64,000 nucleotides of DNA, taken from positions 124,001 to 188,000 of the forward strand of contig OZ241916.1 in NCBI GenBank assembly GCA_965203865.1, in the 5' to 3' direction. Under the pieces are notes generated by a model. That model was not told where the DNA came from, did not search any database, and worked only from the letters and a program-made list of their open reading frames with translations. This document shows, piece by piece, positions 46,850 through 55,584 of this stretch (position 1 is the stretch's first letter; each line of letters begins with the position of its first letter). The DNA is from G965200765 sp965203865 (GTDB lineage: Bacteria; Pseudomonadota; Gammaproteobacteria; Arenicellales; JAJDZL01). The translations under genes and the position numbers were made by a program.

Positions 46850-47353
46850 TTACTGATTTTCGTCAATGACAACCCGGGTTCTTTCGCCGGATTCTGCACT
46901 GGAAGACTGTGTAACCATGGTGCCCGATTCCATGTCGTACAGCACTACCGGCGCGTCAATCTGCGCTCTGCCGCGAGTCAGTCGTACGGCACCTGTCAAT
47001 CGTGCCTTGCTGGTATCGTAGTCTACAACAACCTTGTCTGCCTTCGCCTCTATGTTTTCGGCAGTTTCATTTGCTTGCGCCCAAAACTCCACCGGAGAGC
47101 CTTCGGCAGTCAAGAGTTTGATTTCAGAGTCTGTCTGTCGCAGTTCAACGCGGTCCGCATGCAACTTTGTCGAACCTTGTACAACCACAACATTGCCTTC
47201 AAAGATTCGGATATCTTTTTTTGCTTCGAATGCTACCCGGTCCGCATCAATTGTTATGGGCGATTGGCGGCTCTGTCCATATGCTTGCGGACATGCTGCA
47301 AGAGCAACTAGCAGCATGAAATTACAGTAATGCCGAAGATACGGTCTGGTCAT
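46850..47353 (-). CDS. lptA: LPS export periplasmic protein LptA
   Basis: The 167-residue protein has a signal peptide (about 26 residues, ending AYG-QS) and an OstA/LptA beta-jellyroll (PITIDADRVAFEAKKDIRIFEGNVVVVQGS, then GAVRLTRGRAQIDAPVV). LptA forms the bridge across the periplasm for lipopolysaccharide. It begins 4 bp after the lptC stop and precedes lptB, so the three make one operon. Confidence 0.94.
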   Translation of the reverse strand: MTRPYLRHYCNFMLLVALAACPQAYGQSRQSPITIDADRVAFEAKKDIRIFEGNVVVVQGSTKLHADRVELRQTDSEIKLLTAEGSPVEFWAQANETAENIEAKADKVVVDYDTSKARLTGAVRLTRGRAQIDAPVVLYDMESGTMVTQSSSAESGERTRVVIDENQ

Positions 47354-47357
47354 TGAT

Positions 47358-47810
47358 TCACCTCGATTTGCCTTGATTCCAACTATCCAGTTGCACCACC
47401 ATGGATTCTGTCCTTGTAATCGTTGGCAGTGCTTCTGCGGAGTTCATTTCAGTGACACGAACGTTTCCCTCCAAATGAACTTCTTTGGTTTGTGTAAATA
47501 ATACGGCTTTGTCGCCGACAATTTCCCGCGAATATCCAGTTTGCCGCACAAGTTTGATGACAGGGTCGGTCAATACGCTTTCCTCCCGTTCACGATAGTG
47601 TCGCAACTTGCTTGCTGCAAGCGTATAATTCCCTGTGCCATCGGTAGTGATTCCCGAAATATTCACACCTGTGAGCGTATAGTCGGGACCGGTAGAATTT
47701 GAAACAGCTACAGTATTGCTGCCGGAGGGAAGTCTTGTTCCGTACACGAATACCAGAGAGCAAGCCGCGAAAAATACGAATGCGATTGCTACTGCGGCGG
47801 TCTTGTTCAT
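47358..47810 (-). CDS. lptC: LPS export ABC transporter periplasmic protein LptC
   Basis: The 150-residue bitopic protein begins with one transmembrane helix (MNKTAAVAIAFVFFAACSLVFVY). It continues into the LptC fold (YTLTGVNISGITTDGTGNYTLAASKLRHY). It hands lipopolysaccharide from LptBFG to LptA. The ATG at 47810 is chosen because the longer frame would overlap the divergent mlaF gene and has no resemblance to LptC. The usual upstream genes kdsD and kdsC are not present. Confidence 0.88.
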   Translation of the reverse strand: MNKTAAVAIAFVFFAACSLVFVYGTRLPSGSNTVAVSNSTGPDYTLTGVNISGITTDGTGNYTLAASKLRHYREREESVLTDPVIKLVRQTGYSREIVGDKAVLFTQTKEVHLEGNVRVTEMNSAEALPTITRTESMVVQLDSWNQGKSR

Positions 47811-47897
47811 TTGGTTTAATCGGCTTGTATCCTGATAGAATGAGTATTCAACACTTGTTAGCTGTAATTTTATAGAAATTTTGCGATTCAGTTCATA

Positions 47898-48701
47898 ATG
47901 TCGGAAGTTCAAACTCCTATTGTCGATGTCAAAGGCGTTGACTTGTACTTTGGAAGCAAGCAAGTCTTTGACAACCTGAGTCTGGAAATCATGCCAGGCA
48001 ATTTGAGCGTGGTGATGGGGCCCAGCGGTTGCGGCAAATCCACTTTGCTGAGTCTTTTGGGAGGCCGGCTGATACCGGACAAGGGAATTGTGCGGGTTTT
48101 TGGGGAGGAAGTTGACACGCGCCAGGCAAGGAAACTCTACGCAATGCGTCGTCGAATGGGAATGATGTTTCAATCGAATGCGCTACTGACCGATATGAAT
48201 GTTTTTGACAATGTAGCTTTTCCGATTCGGGAAAATACTGATCTGCCCGAGGTGCTGGTTCGCAAACTGGTTCTGTTGAAACTTGAGCAAGTGGGTTTAC
48301 GCGGAACGCAGGATTTAATGCCATCCAACCTCTCAGGGGGCATGAGTCGAAGGGTTGCGCTGGCACGCGCTACCGCCCTGGATCCGGATCTGCTCCTGTA
48401 CGACGAACCTTTTACAGGGCTTGACCCCATATCCATGGGGTCCGTTGTAAAGCTGGTTCGCGAGCTGAACGACGCTCTCGCAACGACTTCAATTGTCGTA
48501 ACGCACGATGTCGAGGAAGGGCTTGATGTTGCCGACTATGTTTATATTCTTGGCAATCGGTCGGTACTTGCAAGCGGTACGCCTCAGGAACTTAAGGACA
48601 GCCAGCAGCCCGACGTGCGCCAGTTTCTGCACGGATTGCCGGACGGCCCTGTACCTTTTCACTACCCTGCCAATCCGTACACGGAAGATATTCTTGGCTA
48701 A
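47898..48701 (+). CDS. mlaF: Phospholipid transport ABC ATP-binding protein MlaF
   Basis: The 267-residue ATPase powers the Mla phospholipid transporter. It has Walker A MGPSGCGKSTLLSLLGG, the MFQSNALLTDMNVFDNVAFPIREN block typical of MlaF, signature LSGGMSRRVALARA and Walker B LLLYDEPFTGLDP. It is divergent from lptC with an 87-bp shared upstream region. The stop overlaps the start of mlaE by 8 bp. Confidence 0.95.
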   Translation: MSEVQTPIVDVKGVDLYFGSKQVFDNLSLEIMPGNLSVVMGPSGCGKSTLLSLLGGRLIPDKGIVRVFGEEVDTRQARKLYAMRRRMGMMFQSNALLTDMNVFDNVAFPIRENTDLPEVLVRKLVLLKLEQVGLRGTQDLMPSNLSGGMSRRVALARATALDPDLLLYDEPFTGLDPISMGSVVKLVRELNDALATTSIVVTHDVEEGLDVADYVYILGNRSVLASGTPQELKDSQQPDVRQFLHGLPDGPVPFHYPANPYTEDILG

Positions 48702-49488
48702 AAATCCTATTTTTCAGTTTCTCCAATACATAGGTGCCGCAACAATCAGCGGGCTGTCGCGACTCGGGCAGGCCTCTTTGTTCCTGATTGCGGTTGTCAG
48801 GGCATTTCCACGAACCGTCGTGCGAATAAATCTTGTCGTCCAGCAAATCTATTCTCTTGGTGTACTCACTGTACTGATTACTGTGGTTGCCGGGGGGTTC
48901 GTGGGAATGGTGCTGGGTTTTCAAGGCTACTACACGCTGGTAGACTTTAGCGCAGAGTCTTCTCTAGGGCTTTTGGTTGCACTGAGTTTAACCCGAGAGC
49001 TGGGCCCCGTGCTGGCGGCGTTGCTGTACACGGGTAGAGCAGGATCCTCCTTGACTGCTGAAATCGGCTTGATGAAAGTTACGGAGCAACTGGCGGCCCT
49101 GGAGATGATGTCTGTTGACCCTGTTCAACGTATTATTTCACCGCGATTGCTTGCCGGAATACTCTCTGTTCCACTACTATGCGTGCTGTTTACCTTGGTC
49201 GGTATTCTCGGGGGGTACTTTGCAGGAGTGGTTCAACTTGGCGTTGATTCCGCAGTTTACTGGACATCCATTCAAGATGGCGTGGACTTTTTTGAAGATG
49301 TTGTCAACGGAATTATCAAAAGTGTTGTATTTGGAATTGTTGTAACCTGGATTGCGGTATTTCAGGGATATGACTCCCACCCGTCTGCCGAAGGAGTGAG
49401 CAGGGCAACTACAAAAACAGTGGTTATCGGTTCGCTGTCTGTACTGGGCCTTGACTATGTACTGACAGCGTTGATGTTCAACACATAA
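48694..49488 (+). CDS. mlaE: Phospholipid transport ABC permease MlaE
   Basis: The 264-residue permease has five to six hydrophobic helices and the MlaE core (GMVLGFQGYYTLVDFSAESSLGLLVALSLTRELGPVLAALLYTGRAGSSLTAEIGLMKVTEQLAALEMM). The frame is open far upstream, but a TTG at 48694 with GGAAG 8 bp before it gives the usual N-terminus (AKNPIFQFLQYIGAATI). No mlaD follows; the next gene is a PLP enzyme. mlaC is at 11.7 kb. Confidence 0.94.
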   Translation: MAKNPIFQFLQYIGAATISGLSRLGQASLFLIAVVRAFPRTVVRINLVVQQIYSLGVLTVLITVVAGGFVGMVLGFQGYYTLVDFSAESSLGLLVALSLTRELGPVLAALLYTGRAGSSLTAEIGLMKVTEQLAALEMMSVDPVQRIISPRLLAGILSVPLLCVLFTLVGILGGYFAGVVQLGVDSAVYWTSIQDGVDFFEDVVNGIIKSVVFGIVVTWIAVFQGYDSHPSAEGVSRATTKTVVIGSLSVLGLDYVLTALMFNT

Positions 49489-49520
49489 ATCATTAAAAAG
49501 TCACTTCGGGATACGCAATA

Positions 49521-50750
49521 GTGAAACTGGATATTGAATTTGTTCGCAATCAATTTCCGAACGTTTCTTCCGACTGGGCATTTTTTGAGAACGCGGGAGG
49601 AACATTCGTACCGGCAACAGTAAGTGCACGAGTCTACGACTACATGCGGCGCAATCAAGTGCAGCCGGCGGCTCCATATGCTGCATCGCAAGAAAGCTTC
49701 AAGCGAATTGACAGAAGCCAAAAGCGGCTTGCTGAAATGCTCAATGCAAGTCCCAAAGAAATCGTGATCGGGCATTCAACAACGATGAATGCGCTGATTC
49801 TCTCACATGCATTGAGGGGCTATATTCAAGCCGGTGACGAAGTTGTTGTTACGGAACTGGACCACGAAGCAAATAACGGTGCATGGCGAAGGATGGCAGA
49901 GTTTGGAGTTGTCGTAAAAGAATGGAAAATCGATCCTGAAACGGGTGAACTGGAAAGTGTCGAGCGGTTGCAGGAGATAATCACTGAAAAAACCAGGCTG
50001 GTGTGCTGCACTTTATGCTCGAACATTACCGGTTCAATTAACAACATCAACGAAATCGCCGCAATGGTTCATGATGCCGGAGCAATGATTTGCGTTGATG
50101 CTGTAGCATACGCACCGCATCGCGCGTTGGACATGAAGTCGCTTGATGTAGATTTTTGCCTGTTCAGCTTGTACAAGCTCTACGGACCGCATTTGGGCGT
50201 AGTCTTTGGAAAAATGGACAATCTGGACCGGATTTCATCGCAAACCCACTATTTCATGTCCCCAAAGTCATTTCCAAGCAAACTGCTGGTTGGCGGCTAT
50301 CAGCATGAAATTGTCGCAGCACTGGAAGGAGTCCCGGAGTATTTCGATCTTTTGTATTCACACCACTTCAAGGATGGTGACCACTCGCAATCCAATCGTT
50401 ACCAAAGAGTCTTTGAATTGATTGAGTCACATGAAGAGTCCCTTTCCCGGATATTGGTTGAGTACCTGATTGGCAAACCGAATGTTCGAATCATCGGAAA
50501 GGAGTCTTTCAGCATGAAAGACAGGGCACCAACTTTTTCCTTCGTAGTTGATGGCCAGCACTCCCAAAAACTTCCGCGAGAACTTGGGAAGCTTGGAATT
50601 GGAATCAGTTCTGGGGACTTTTACGCAAAGCGGTGCATTGATGCGCTTGGATTGCAAAAAAATGGCGGTGTGGTTCGCATCAGCATGGCGCATTACAACA
50701 GCGAATCAGAAGTGGAGCGTCTTGTCGAGGCACTAGACCAAGTGATTTGA
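49521..50750 (+). CDS. Class V aminotransferase / cysteine desulfurase-like PLP enzyme
   Basis: The 409-residue protein begins with GTG and follows the SufS/Csd fold: FFENAGGTFVPATV near the start, GHSTTMNALILSHALRG, ELDHEANNGAWRR and CVDAVAYAPHRALDMKSLDVDF. The PLP-binding lysine is in FSLYKLYGPHLGVVFGK (near residue 224). It groups with the less-studied VC1184-like cysteine desulfurase family rather than with IscS. It lies alone after mlaE, and no SufE partner is nearby. Sulfur donation or another C-S/C-N lyase reaction is possible. Confidence 0.8.
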   Translation: MKLDIEFVRNQFPNVSSDWAFFENAGGTFVPATVSARVYDYMRRNQVQPAAPYAASQESFKRIDRSQKRLAEMLNASPKEIVIGHSTTMNALILSHALRGYIQAGDEVVVTELDHEANNGAWRRMAEFGVVVKEWKIDPETGELESVERLQEIITEKTRLVCCTLCSNITGSINNINEIAAMVHDAGAMICVDAVAYAPHRALDMKSLDVDFCLFSLYKLYGPHLGVVFGKMDNLDRISSQTHYFMSPKSFPSKLLVGGYQHEIVAALEGVPEYFDLLYSHHFKDGDHSQSNRYQRVFELIESHEESLSRILVEYLIGKPNVRIIGKESFSMKDRAPTFSFVVDGQHSQKLPRELGKLGIGISSGDFYAKRCIDALGLQKNGGVVRISMAHYNSESEVERLVEALDQVI

Positions 50751-50773
50751 GTTCGCTGAATCCGGTACAAAAA

Positions 50774-50796
50774 GAAGCCCCGAAATTCGGGGCTTC
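50774..50796 (-). terminator. Strong intrinsic terminator of groEL, possibly bidirectional
   Basis: GAAGCCCCGAA and TTCGGGGCTTC form an 11-bp perfect stem. On the minus strand it is followed by TTTTTG, and it starts 22 bp after the groEL stop. It also lies 24 bp after the plus-strand aminotransferase gene and may end that transcript too. Confidence 0.85.
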
Positions 50797-50817
50797 TCAA
50801 TATTATGTAAAACAGGA

Positions 50818-52446
50818 TTACATCATGCCGCCCATGTCTGGAGGACCTGCCGGCATCGCTGGCTTCTCTTCCGGAATTTCGGCAACCATTGCTTCGGTAG
50901 TAATCATAAGACCTGCGATGGAAGCTGCATTCTGAAGAGCAGTTCGTGCAACCTTGGTCGGATCCAGAATTCCGAGCTTGATCATGTCGCCATACTTTCC
51001 AGTGGCGGCATCATAGCCTTCATTTCCTTTTCCTTCCGCTACCTTGTTCAATACAACTGAACTGTCTTCGCCAGCATTGGCAACAATCTGGCGTAGCGGC
51101 TCTTCCAATGCCCTTTTTACGATATTAATGCCTACATTTTGATCATCGTTGGCACCTTTGAGTTTTGCAACTGTTGGAATCGTGCGAACCAAGGCAACAC
51201 CGCCGCCTGGAACAACACCTTCCTCAACTGCTGCACGAGTAGCGTGCAAGGCATCTTCAACTCGAGCTTTTTTCTCTTTCATTTCGACTTCAGTCGCCGC
51301 ACCAACTTTAATCACTGCAACACCGCCAGCAAGCTTTGCTACGCGTTCTTGCATTTTCTCTCGATCGTAGTCGGATGTCGCTTCCTCAATCTGGGCTCGA
51401 ATCTGGTTGACGCGAGCAGTGATATCGGTCTTCTTGCCGGCACCGTCGATGACTGTGGTGTTTTCCTTGGTAACCTGGATGCGCTTGGCAGAACCCAGAT
51501 CATCAAGTTTTGCATTTTCCAGGCTCATTCCGACTTCCTCGGAAATTACCTGACCGGATGTCAGAATTGCGATATCCTGAAGCATTGCTTTGCGACGGTC
51601 GCCGAATCCGGGTGCCTTTACACCGCAGACCTTGACGATTCCGCGAATGTTGTTGACCACAAGCGTAGCCAGTGCTTCGCCTTCAATGTCTTCGGCAATC
51701 ACCATCAACGGCCGGCCGGATTTTGCTACTGCTTCAAGCAAAGGCAGCAGTTCACGAATGTTGGAGACTTTTTTGTCGTGAATCAGAATGTATGGATTTT
51801 CCAAATCTACGGACATGCTCTCCTGATTGTTGATGAAGTAAGGAGAGAGGTAGCCTCTGTCAAACTGCATGCCTTCAACAATATCGAGTTCGTTCTCCAG
51901 AGTTGAACCTTCTTCGACAGTGATGACTCCTTCTTTGCCGACGGTCTCCATTGACTGGGCAATGATGCTGCCAACTGCTTCGTCAGCATTGGCAGATACG
52001 GTGCCGACCTGGGCAATTTCCTTGTGGTCCGAGCACGGTTTTGAAATGTTTTGCATTTTCTTGACCGAGGCAGTAACCGCCTTGTCAACTCCGCGTTTCA
52101 GGTCCATTGGATTCATGCCAGCCGCAACTGCTTTCAGGCCTTCCTTCAGCATGGACTGAGCGAGGACGGTTGCAGTTGTGGTGCCGTCGCCTGCGACATC
52201 GGAAGTTTTGGAAGCAACTTCCTTGAGCATCTGGGCACCCATGTTTTCAAACTTGTCTTTCAGTTCGACTTCCTTGGCAACCGACACGCCGTCTTTGGTA
52301 ACAGTCGGCGAGCCGAAGGACTTTTCCAGTACCACGTTGCGGCCTTTGGGACCCAAGGTAACCTTTACGGCATCAGCGAGTACGTTGACACCTTTCATTT
52401 TCTTGTTTCGTGCGACTTCGCCGAACTTAACTTCTTTAGCAGCCAT
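50818..52446 (-). CDS. groL: 60 kDa chaperonin GroEL
   Basis: This 542-residue chaperonin subunit is normal in length and ends in the GGM tail (MGGMM). Blocks include KEVKFGEVARNKKMKGVNVLADAVKVTLGPKGRNVVL, the ATP-binding GDGTTTATVLAQ, and AAVEEGVVPGGGVAL. It folds proteins inside the GroEL-GroES cage. It follows groS by 28 bp and ends at a strong terminator. The operon is under a CIRCE site. Confidence 0.98.
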   Translation of the reverse strand: MAAKEVKFGEVARNKKMKGVNVLADAVKVTLGPKGRNVVLEKSFGSPTVTKDGVSVAKEVELKDKFENMGAQMLKEVASKTSDVAGDGTTTATVLAQSMLKEGLKAVAAGMNPMDLKRGVDKAVTASVKKMQNISKPCSDHKEIAQVGTVSANADEAVGSIIAQSMETVGKEGVITVEEGSTLENELDIVEGMQFDRGYLSPYFINNQESMSVDLENPYILIHDKKVSNIRELLPLLEAVAKSGRPLMVIAEDIEGEALATLVVNNIRGIVKVCGVKAPGFGDRRKAMLQDIAILTSGQVISEEVGMSLENAKLDDLGSAKRIQVTKENTTVIDGAGKKTDITARVNQIRAQIEEATSDYDREKMQERVAKLAGGVAVIKVGAATEVEMKEKKARVEDALHATRAAVEEGVVPGGGVALVRTIPTVAKLKGANDDQNVGINIVKRALEEPLRQIVANAGEDSSVVLNKVAEGKGNEGYDAATGKYGDMIKLGILDPTKVARTALQNAASIAGLMITTEAMVAEIPEEKPAMPAGPPDMGGMM

Positions 52447-52474
52447 TAATTTACTCCTAATAAATATAGATTAA

Positions 52475-52762
52475 CTAATCCAAAACACCCATGACGTCGT
52501 CTTCACGCATCATGAGCACCTCTTCGCCGTCGAGTTTGAACTCGGTACCGGAATATTTTCCAAACAGCACTTTATCGCCGACTTTTACATCAAGCGGGCG
52601 TATTGAACCGTCTTCCTGAATTTTGCCGTTCCCTGTTGCGAGTACTTCACCCTGCATTGGCTTTTCAGCCGCGGTATCGGGAATTACGATTCCGCCAGGG
52701 CTTGTGCGCTCGTCTTCAACTCTGCGAACGACAATTCGATCATGCAGTGGACGAATTTTCAT
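52475..52762 (-). CDS. groS: 10 kDa co-chaperonin GroES
   Basis: The 95-residue protein shows MKIRPLHDRIVVRRVEDERTSPGGIVIPDTAAEKP, with the mobile loop that docks to GroEL, and the roof block GKYSGTEFKLDGEEVLMMREDDVMGVL. It is the first gene of the groESL operon. An AAGGAGACATG ribosome site precedes the ATG. Confidence 0.98.
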   Translation of the reverse strand: MKIRPLHDRIVVRRVEDERTSPGGIVIPDTAAEKPMQGEVLATGNGKIQEDGSIRPLDVKVGDKVLFGKYSGTEFKLDGEEVLMMREDDVMGVLD

Positions 52763-52811
52763 TCATGTCTCCTTATCTTGGTTTTCAATTGAAAAATTAT
52801 TTCAAGTTTTG

Positions 52812-52838
52812 TTAGCACTCACCAGAAGCGAGTGCCAA
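52812..52838. promoter_or_regulatory. CIRCE element (HrcA operator) of groESL
   Basis: TTAGCACTC-N9-GAGTGCCAA matches the CIRCE consensus TTAGCACTC-N9-GAGTGCTAA with a single mismatch. It lies directly downstream of the -10 box of the groES promoter, 50 bp before the ATG. This shows HrcA-type repression of groESL; hrcA itself is not in the window. Confidence 0.93.
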
Positions 52839-52842
52839 CAGA

Positions 52843-52870
52843 ATTATAAGAACAAGATTTAAAATTTCAA
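52843..52870 (-). promoter_or_regulatory. groESL sigma-70 promoter
   Basis: On the minus strand TTGAAA (52865-52870) and TATAAT (52843-52848) are 16 bp apart. The CIRCE operator begins about 5 bp downstream of the -10 box, the standard layout. No clear sigma-32 promoter was seen. Confidence 0.8.
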
Positions 52871-52962
52871 CAAAAAAATTTACCGCTGGACGAATCAGAG
52901 TAAAAAAACAAAAGGACAGATTGCTGTCCCGAACTCCGGTTAAGGGTAGCGAATGGGAAAAT

Positions 52963-53880
52963 TCAGGTTTTGCCGGAAGCAGAGTTTGACAAGGCTAGGG
53001 CGAGTTTTGTGCGAACCTCGTCTCTCAAAAGTTCCGAGATTCGCAAGTTGCCAAAACCAAGTTTGTCCGCGGTTTCCAGCAGATTCATGATTCTGGGATT
53101 ATCTAGCGTGTCCAGTCCCAGTTCTTCACTCATTTTGCTGATATAGCGATAGTCTTTCAAAGCTGACCCGACAGTAAAAGCATAGCCCATGAAGTCTCCG
53201 TCCACTGCGCTTCCAGCTATTCTTTGCAGTACACCTGAGTTGGCGGCGCCGCAGACGGCAACCTCGTACAGCTTGGACCAGTCGACATCAGAATCTTTGG
53301 CAGCGTAGAAGGCTTCAATTACACTCGTTGCAAAACCAAGTACCATGTAATTGCTCAGCAGTTTTGCATGCCCGCCTGTGCCTACCGGCCCGAAATGCTG
53401 CATGGTTGAGCAAAATGCACCCAGAATCGGGGAGATTTGTTTGAAAACTTCTTCACCTGCGCCGACAAGAGCACCGAGTTTGCCTTCTTTTGCCTGTTGC
53501 ATTCCTCCCGCTACAGGGGCTTCTGCAAATGCGACGTTGATTGAGCTGAGTCTTGCATAAATATTGGCGGTAGATGAAGGCAGTGATGTTCCAGTGTCGA
53601 CAACGACATGGTCGGAACGAAGCACAGGCAGCAAATCATTTATCAGCTCTTCAACCACTATGGAATTGGGCAGGCACAAAAAAATGCAGCTACTTGCTGC
53701 CGCTGCTTCGGCAGGGGATGACCACTCGGTAGCGCCTTTTGAAACCAGCAAATCTACAGGGTCCCGATTTTGATGAGCTGCTATGTGGAGAGAATGCCCG
53801 GCATTGATTAAATTTTCTGCCATGCCCGAACCCATTGCACCGAGTCCGATAAATGCGATATTTACGGGTTCGCTCGTCAT
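52963..53880 (-). CDS. NAD(P)-dependent oxidoreductase, 3-hydroxyisobutyrate dehydrogenase family
   Basis: The 305-residue enzyme has the N-terminal NAD(P) motif FIGLGAMGSGMAENLINAGH, the substrate-binding AEAPVAGGMQQAKEGKLGALVG and the catalytic-lysine region GGHAKLLSNYMV. It oxidises a beta-hydroxy acid; candidates are 3-hydroxyisobutyrate, tartronate semialdehyde or similar. The start is the ATG at 53880, which shares one base with the stop of the preceding dehydrogenase (TAATG), so the two are translationally coupled and likely act in one pathway. Confidence 0.87.
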   Translation of the reverse strand: MTSEPVNIAFIGLGAMGSGMAENLINAGHSLHIAAHQNRDPVDLLVSKGATEWSSPAEAAAASSCIFLCLPNSIVVEELINDLLPVLRSDHVVVDTGTSLPSSTANIYARLSSINVAFAEAPVAGGMQQAKEGKLGALVGAGEEVFKQISPILGAFCSTMQHFGPVGTGGHAKLLSNYMVLGFATSVIEAFYAAKDSDVDWSKLYEVAVCGAANSGVLQRIAGSAVDGDFMGYAFTVGSALKDYRYISKMSEELGLDTLDNPRIMNLLETADKLGFGNLRISELLRDEVRTKLALALSNSASGKT

Positions 53881-54620
53881 TAGATTGTCCACCCCCCGTC
53901 CACCACAAAAAATTGTCCAGTCGCAACTTTTGACTCGTCAGATGCGAGGTACACCACAATCGGAGCGATATCTTCCGGTTGCGCCATCTCGCCGGTAGGC
54001 TGCCGCTTCAGCATTTCCTCAAAGGCAGCATCATAATTTCCGCGGGCGCGTAGCCTGTCTTTGAGAGACGGTGTGAGAACCGTACCCGGAAGGACCGCGT
54101 TACAGCGAATACCGTCTCGTATATAGTCTCGGGCAATGGATTTGGTCAATCCCAGAACTGCGCCTTTTGTTGCTCCGTAGATGCTTCGACTTTCTGCACC
54201 TGTAACAGCAGATACAACGCTTGCCATATTGATGATTGAACCACCTCCGTTTTCTATCATGCCAGGAAGAAACGCCCTGATAATTCTTGCGTGACTGAAC
54301 ACATTGATTTCAAACGAACGTTGCATGACCTCGTCATCGGATTCAAGCAAAGTTCCGTCATAAACATAGCCGGCACAGTTGAATACAACGTTTGGAACCG
54401 GAACTTTCTTGGGTAGCTGGGCAATCGAGTTGGCATCGGTTACATCCAACTGCATGCAACGGATATTGATATTTTCTTCTGACAGGCTATCCAGCGAGTC
54501 TTGATCAATGTCTGTAGCATAAACTGTTGCTCCCTCGCTTGCCATGGCAATTGTACAGGCTCGGCCGATCCCCATGCCTGCTGCAGTCATAAATACTGTT
54601 TTGTTTCTTAATCGCTGCAA
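53880..54620 (-). CDS. SDR family oxidoreductase (BDH2 / KDF dehydrogenase-like)
   Basis: The 246-residue short-chain dehydrogenase has a cofactor site TAAGMGIGRACTIAMASEGATVYATDID, where the acidic DID prefers NAD. It has FNCAGYVYDGTLLE and the catalytic SIYGATKGAVLGLTKSIA (Ser-Tyr-Lys present). It ends DGGWTI, like DHRS6/BDH2 and 2-keto-3-deoxy-fuconate dehydrogenases. Its stop overlaps the start of the downstream dehydrogenase. The pair suggests a small catabolic route for a hydroxy acid or deoxy sugar acid; the substrate is unknown. Confidence 0.85.
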   Translation of the reverse strand: MQRLRNKTVFMTAAGMGIGRACTIAMASEGATVYATDIDQDSLDSLSEENINIRCMQLDVTDANSIAQLPKKVPVPNVVFNCAGYVYDGTLLESDDEVMQRSFEINVFSHARIIRAFLPGMIENGGGSIINMASVVSAVTGAESRSIYGATKGAVLGLTKSIARDYIRDGIRCNAVLPGTVLTPSLKDRLRARGNYDAAFEEMLKRQPTGEMAQPEDIAPIVVYLASDESKVATGQFFVVDGGWTI

Positions 54621-54742
54621 GTTAGCCTCATTGAGTTCAACAAAAAATTTTCAGCAACCAAATTTTTCCGGTTTTTCATATCGGGGGAGCATTTTCGCCA
54701 ACTTGATACAAACATCCATCCTGTGTCCAAGTGCCCCTTTGC

Positions 54743-55072
54743 CTAATAACTATTAGATTGAATATGAATATTAGTTGCAAGTGTCCACCCTTTGGCCAAG
54801 TAACCCTTTACAGCCCATTCGTTTCCCTTGAACCCTAGTACAACAGAAAGCACCAGAATCACAAGACCCATGAATGCATTTGAGCCGTCTTCCCCTGAGA
54901 TGTATGAAAACTGTAGCACTATCATTACAACCCCCCATATATAGAGCTTCCGGATAAACAGAGGGATTCCAAAAAACCAGGACCACAGCAGGCAAGTCCA
55001 GCTAAAGCCGTTCTTGATACTCCTGATCTCCCCTGTCAGAGGATGAACTAAAACATACTCCTTTTTATCCAC
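54743..55072 (-). CDS. Small membrane protein, DUF2628-like
   Basis: The 109-residue protein begins with a polar part (MDKKEYVLVHPLTGEIRSIKNGFSW) and then has three hydrophobic segments (residues 26-45, 46-60, 66-80). A short soluble end GFKGNEWAVKGYLAKGWTLAT follows. This matches DUF2628 proteins, in which NGFSWTCLLWSWFFG and GxxGNxW-type blocks recur. The function is unknown. It stands alone between the SDR gene and yggX. Confidence 0.65.
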   Translation of the reverse strand: MDKKEYVLVHPLTGEIRSIKNGFSWTCLLWSWFFGIPLFIRKLYIWGVVMIVLQFSYISGEDGSNAFMGLVILVLSVVLGFKGNEWAVKGYLAKGWTLATNIHIQSNSY

Positions 55073-55245
55073 TTGTACTCATTGATTTTAAATATCATGC
55101 AGCCTTAAAATTCGCTCTGCCTTAATTTTGTGAAAACATCATTGTATCTATAATGCTATTAATTGTTGTTATTATGACACTAAAAGGTAATAAAATACAA
55201 TTTCATCATTAACGGGTTCACTTTGAGCTCGTAGTGGTCAAAAGT

Positions 55246-55518
55246 CTACTCGTTCGGTGGTGTATAGCCTTCCGGCTGATCTACTCCATCCCCGAAAAAA
55301 AACAACTCCATTTGCTGAGTAAGATATTGCCGATGTTCTGCATTTCCCAGGCTGAGTCGTTTTTCGTTAATGAGCATGGTTTGATGAGATAGCCACTGCT
55401 GCCAAGCCTCCATGGACACGTTTTCGTAAATACGCTGTCCCAAGTCGCCCGGAACTGGCTGAAAGGAGAGTCCTTCGGACTCCTTGTTGAGTTTGATGCA
55501 ATAAACTTTTCTAGACAT
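55246..55518 (-). CDS. yggX: Fe(2+)-trafficking protein YggX
   Basis: The 90-residue protein is the YggX/oxidative-damage protection family. It has VYCIKLNKESEGLSFQPVPGDLGQRIYENVSMEAWQQWLSHQTMLINEKRLSL and an ending GYTPPNE. It protects iron-sulfur proteins and helps handle iron. In most gammaproteobacteria it directly follows mutY; here mutY is 4.4 kb away, separated by an inserted region. The single N-terminal cysteine of the family is present. Confidence 0.94.
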   Translation of the reverse strand: MSRKVYCIKLNKESEGLSFQPVPGDLGQRIYENVSMEAWQQWLSHQTMLINEKRLSLGNAEHRQYLTQQMELFFFGDGVDQPEGYTPPNE

Positions 55519-55584
55519 GGTTTGAATCTGTTTTTATTTGAGGACTATAAGGATAACTTGACAAGAATTTCCAAAAGCGAGTTC

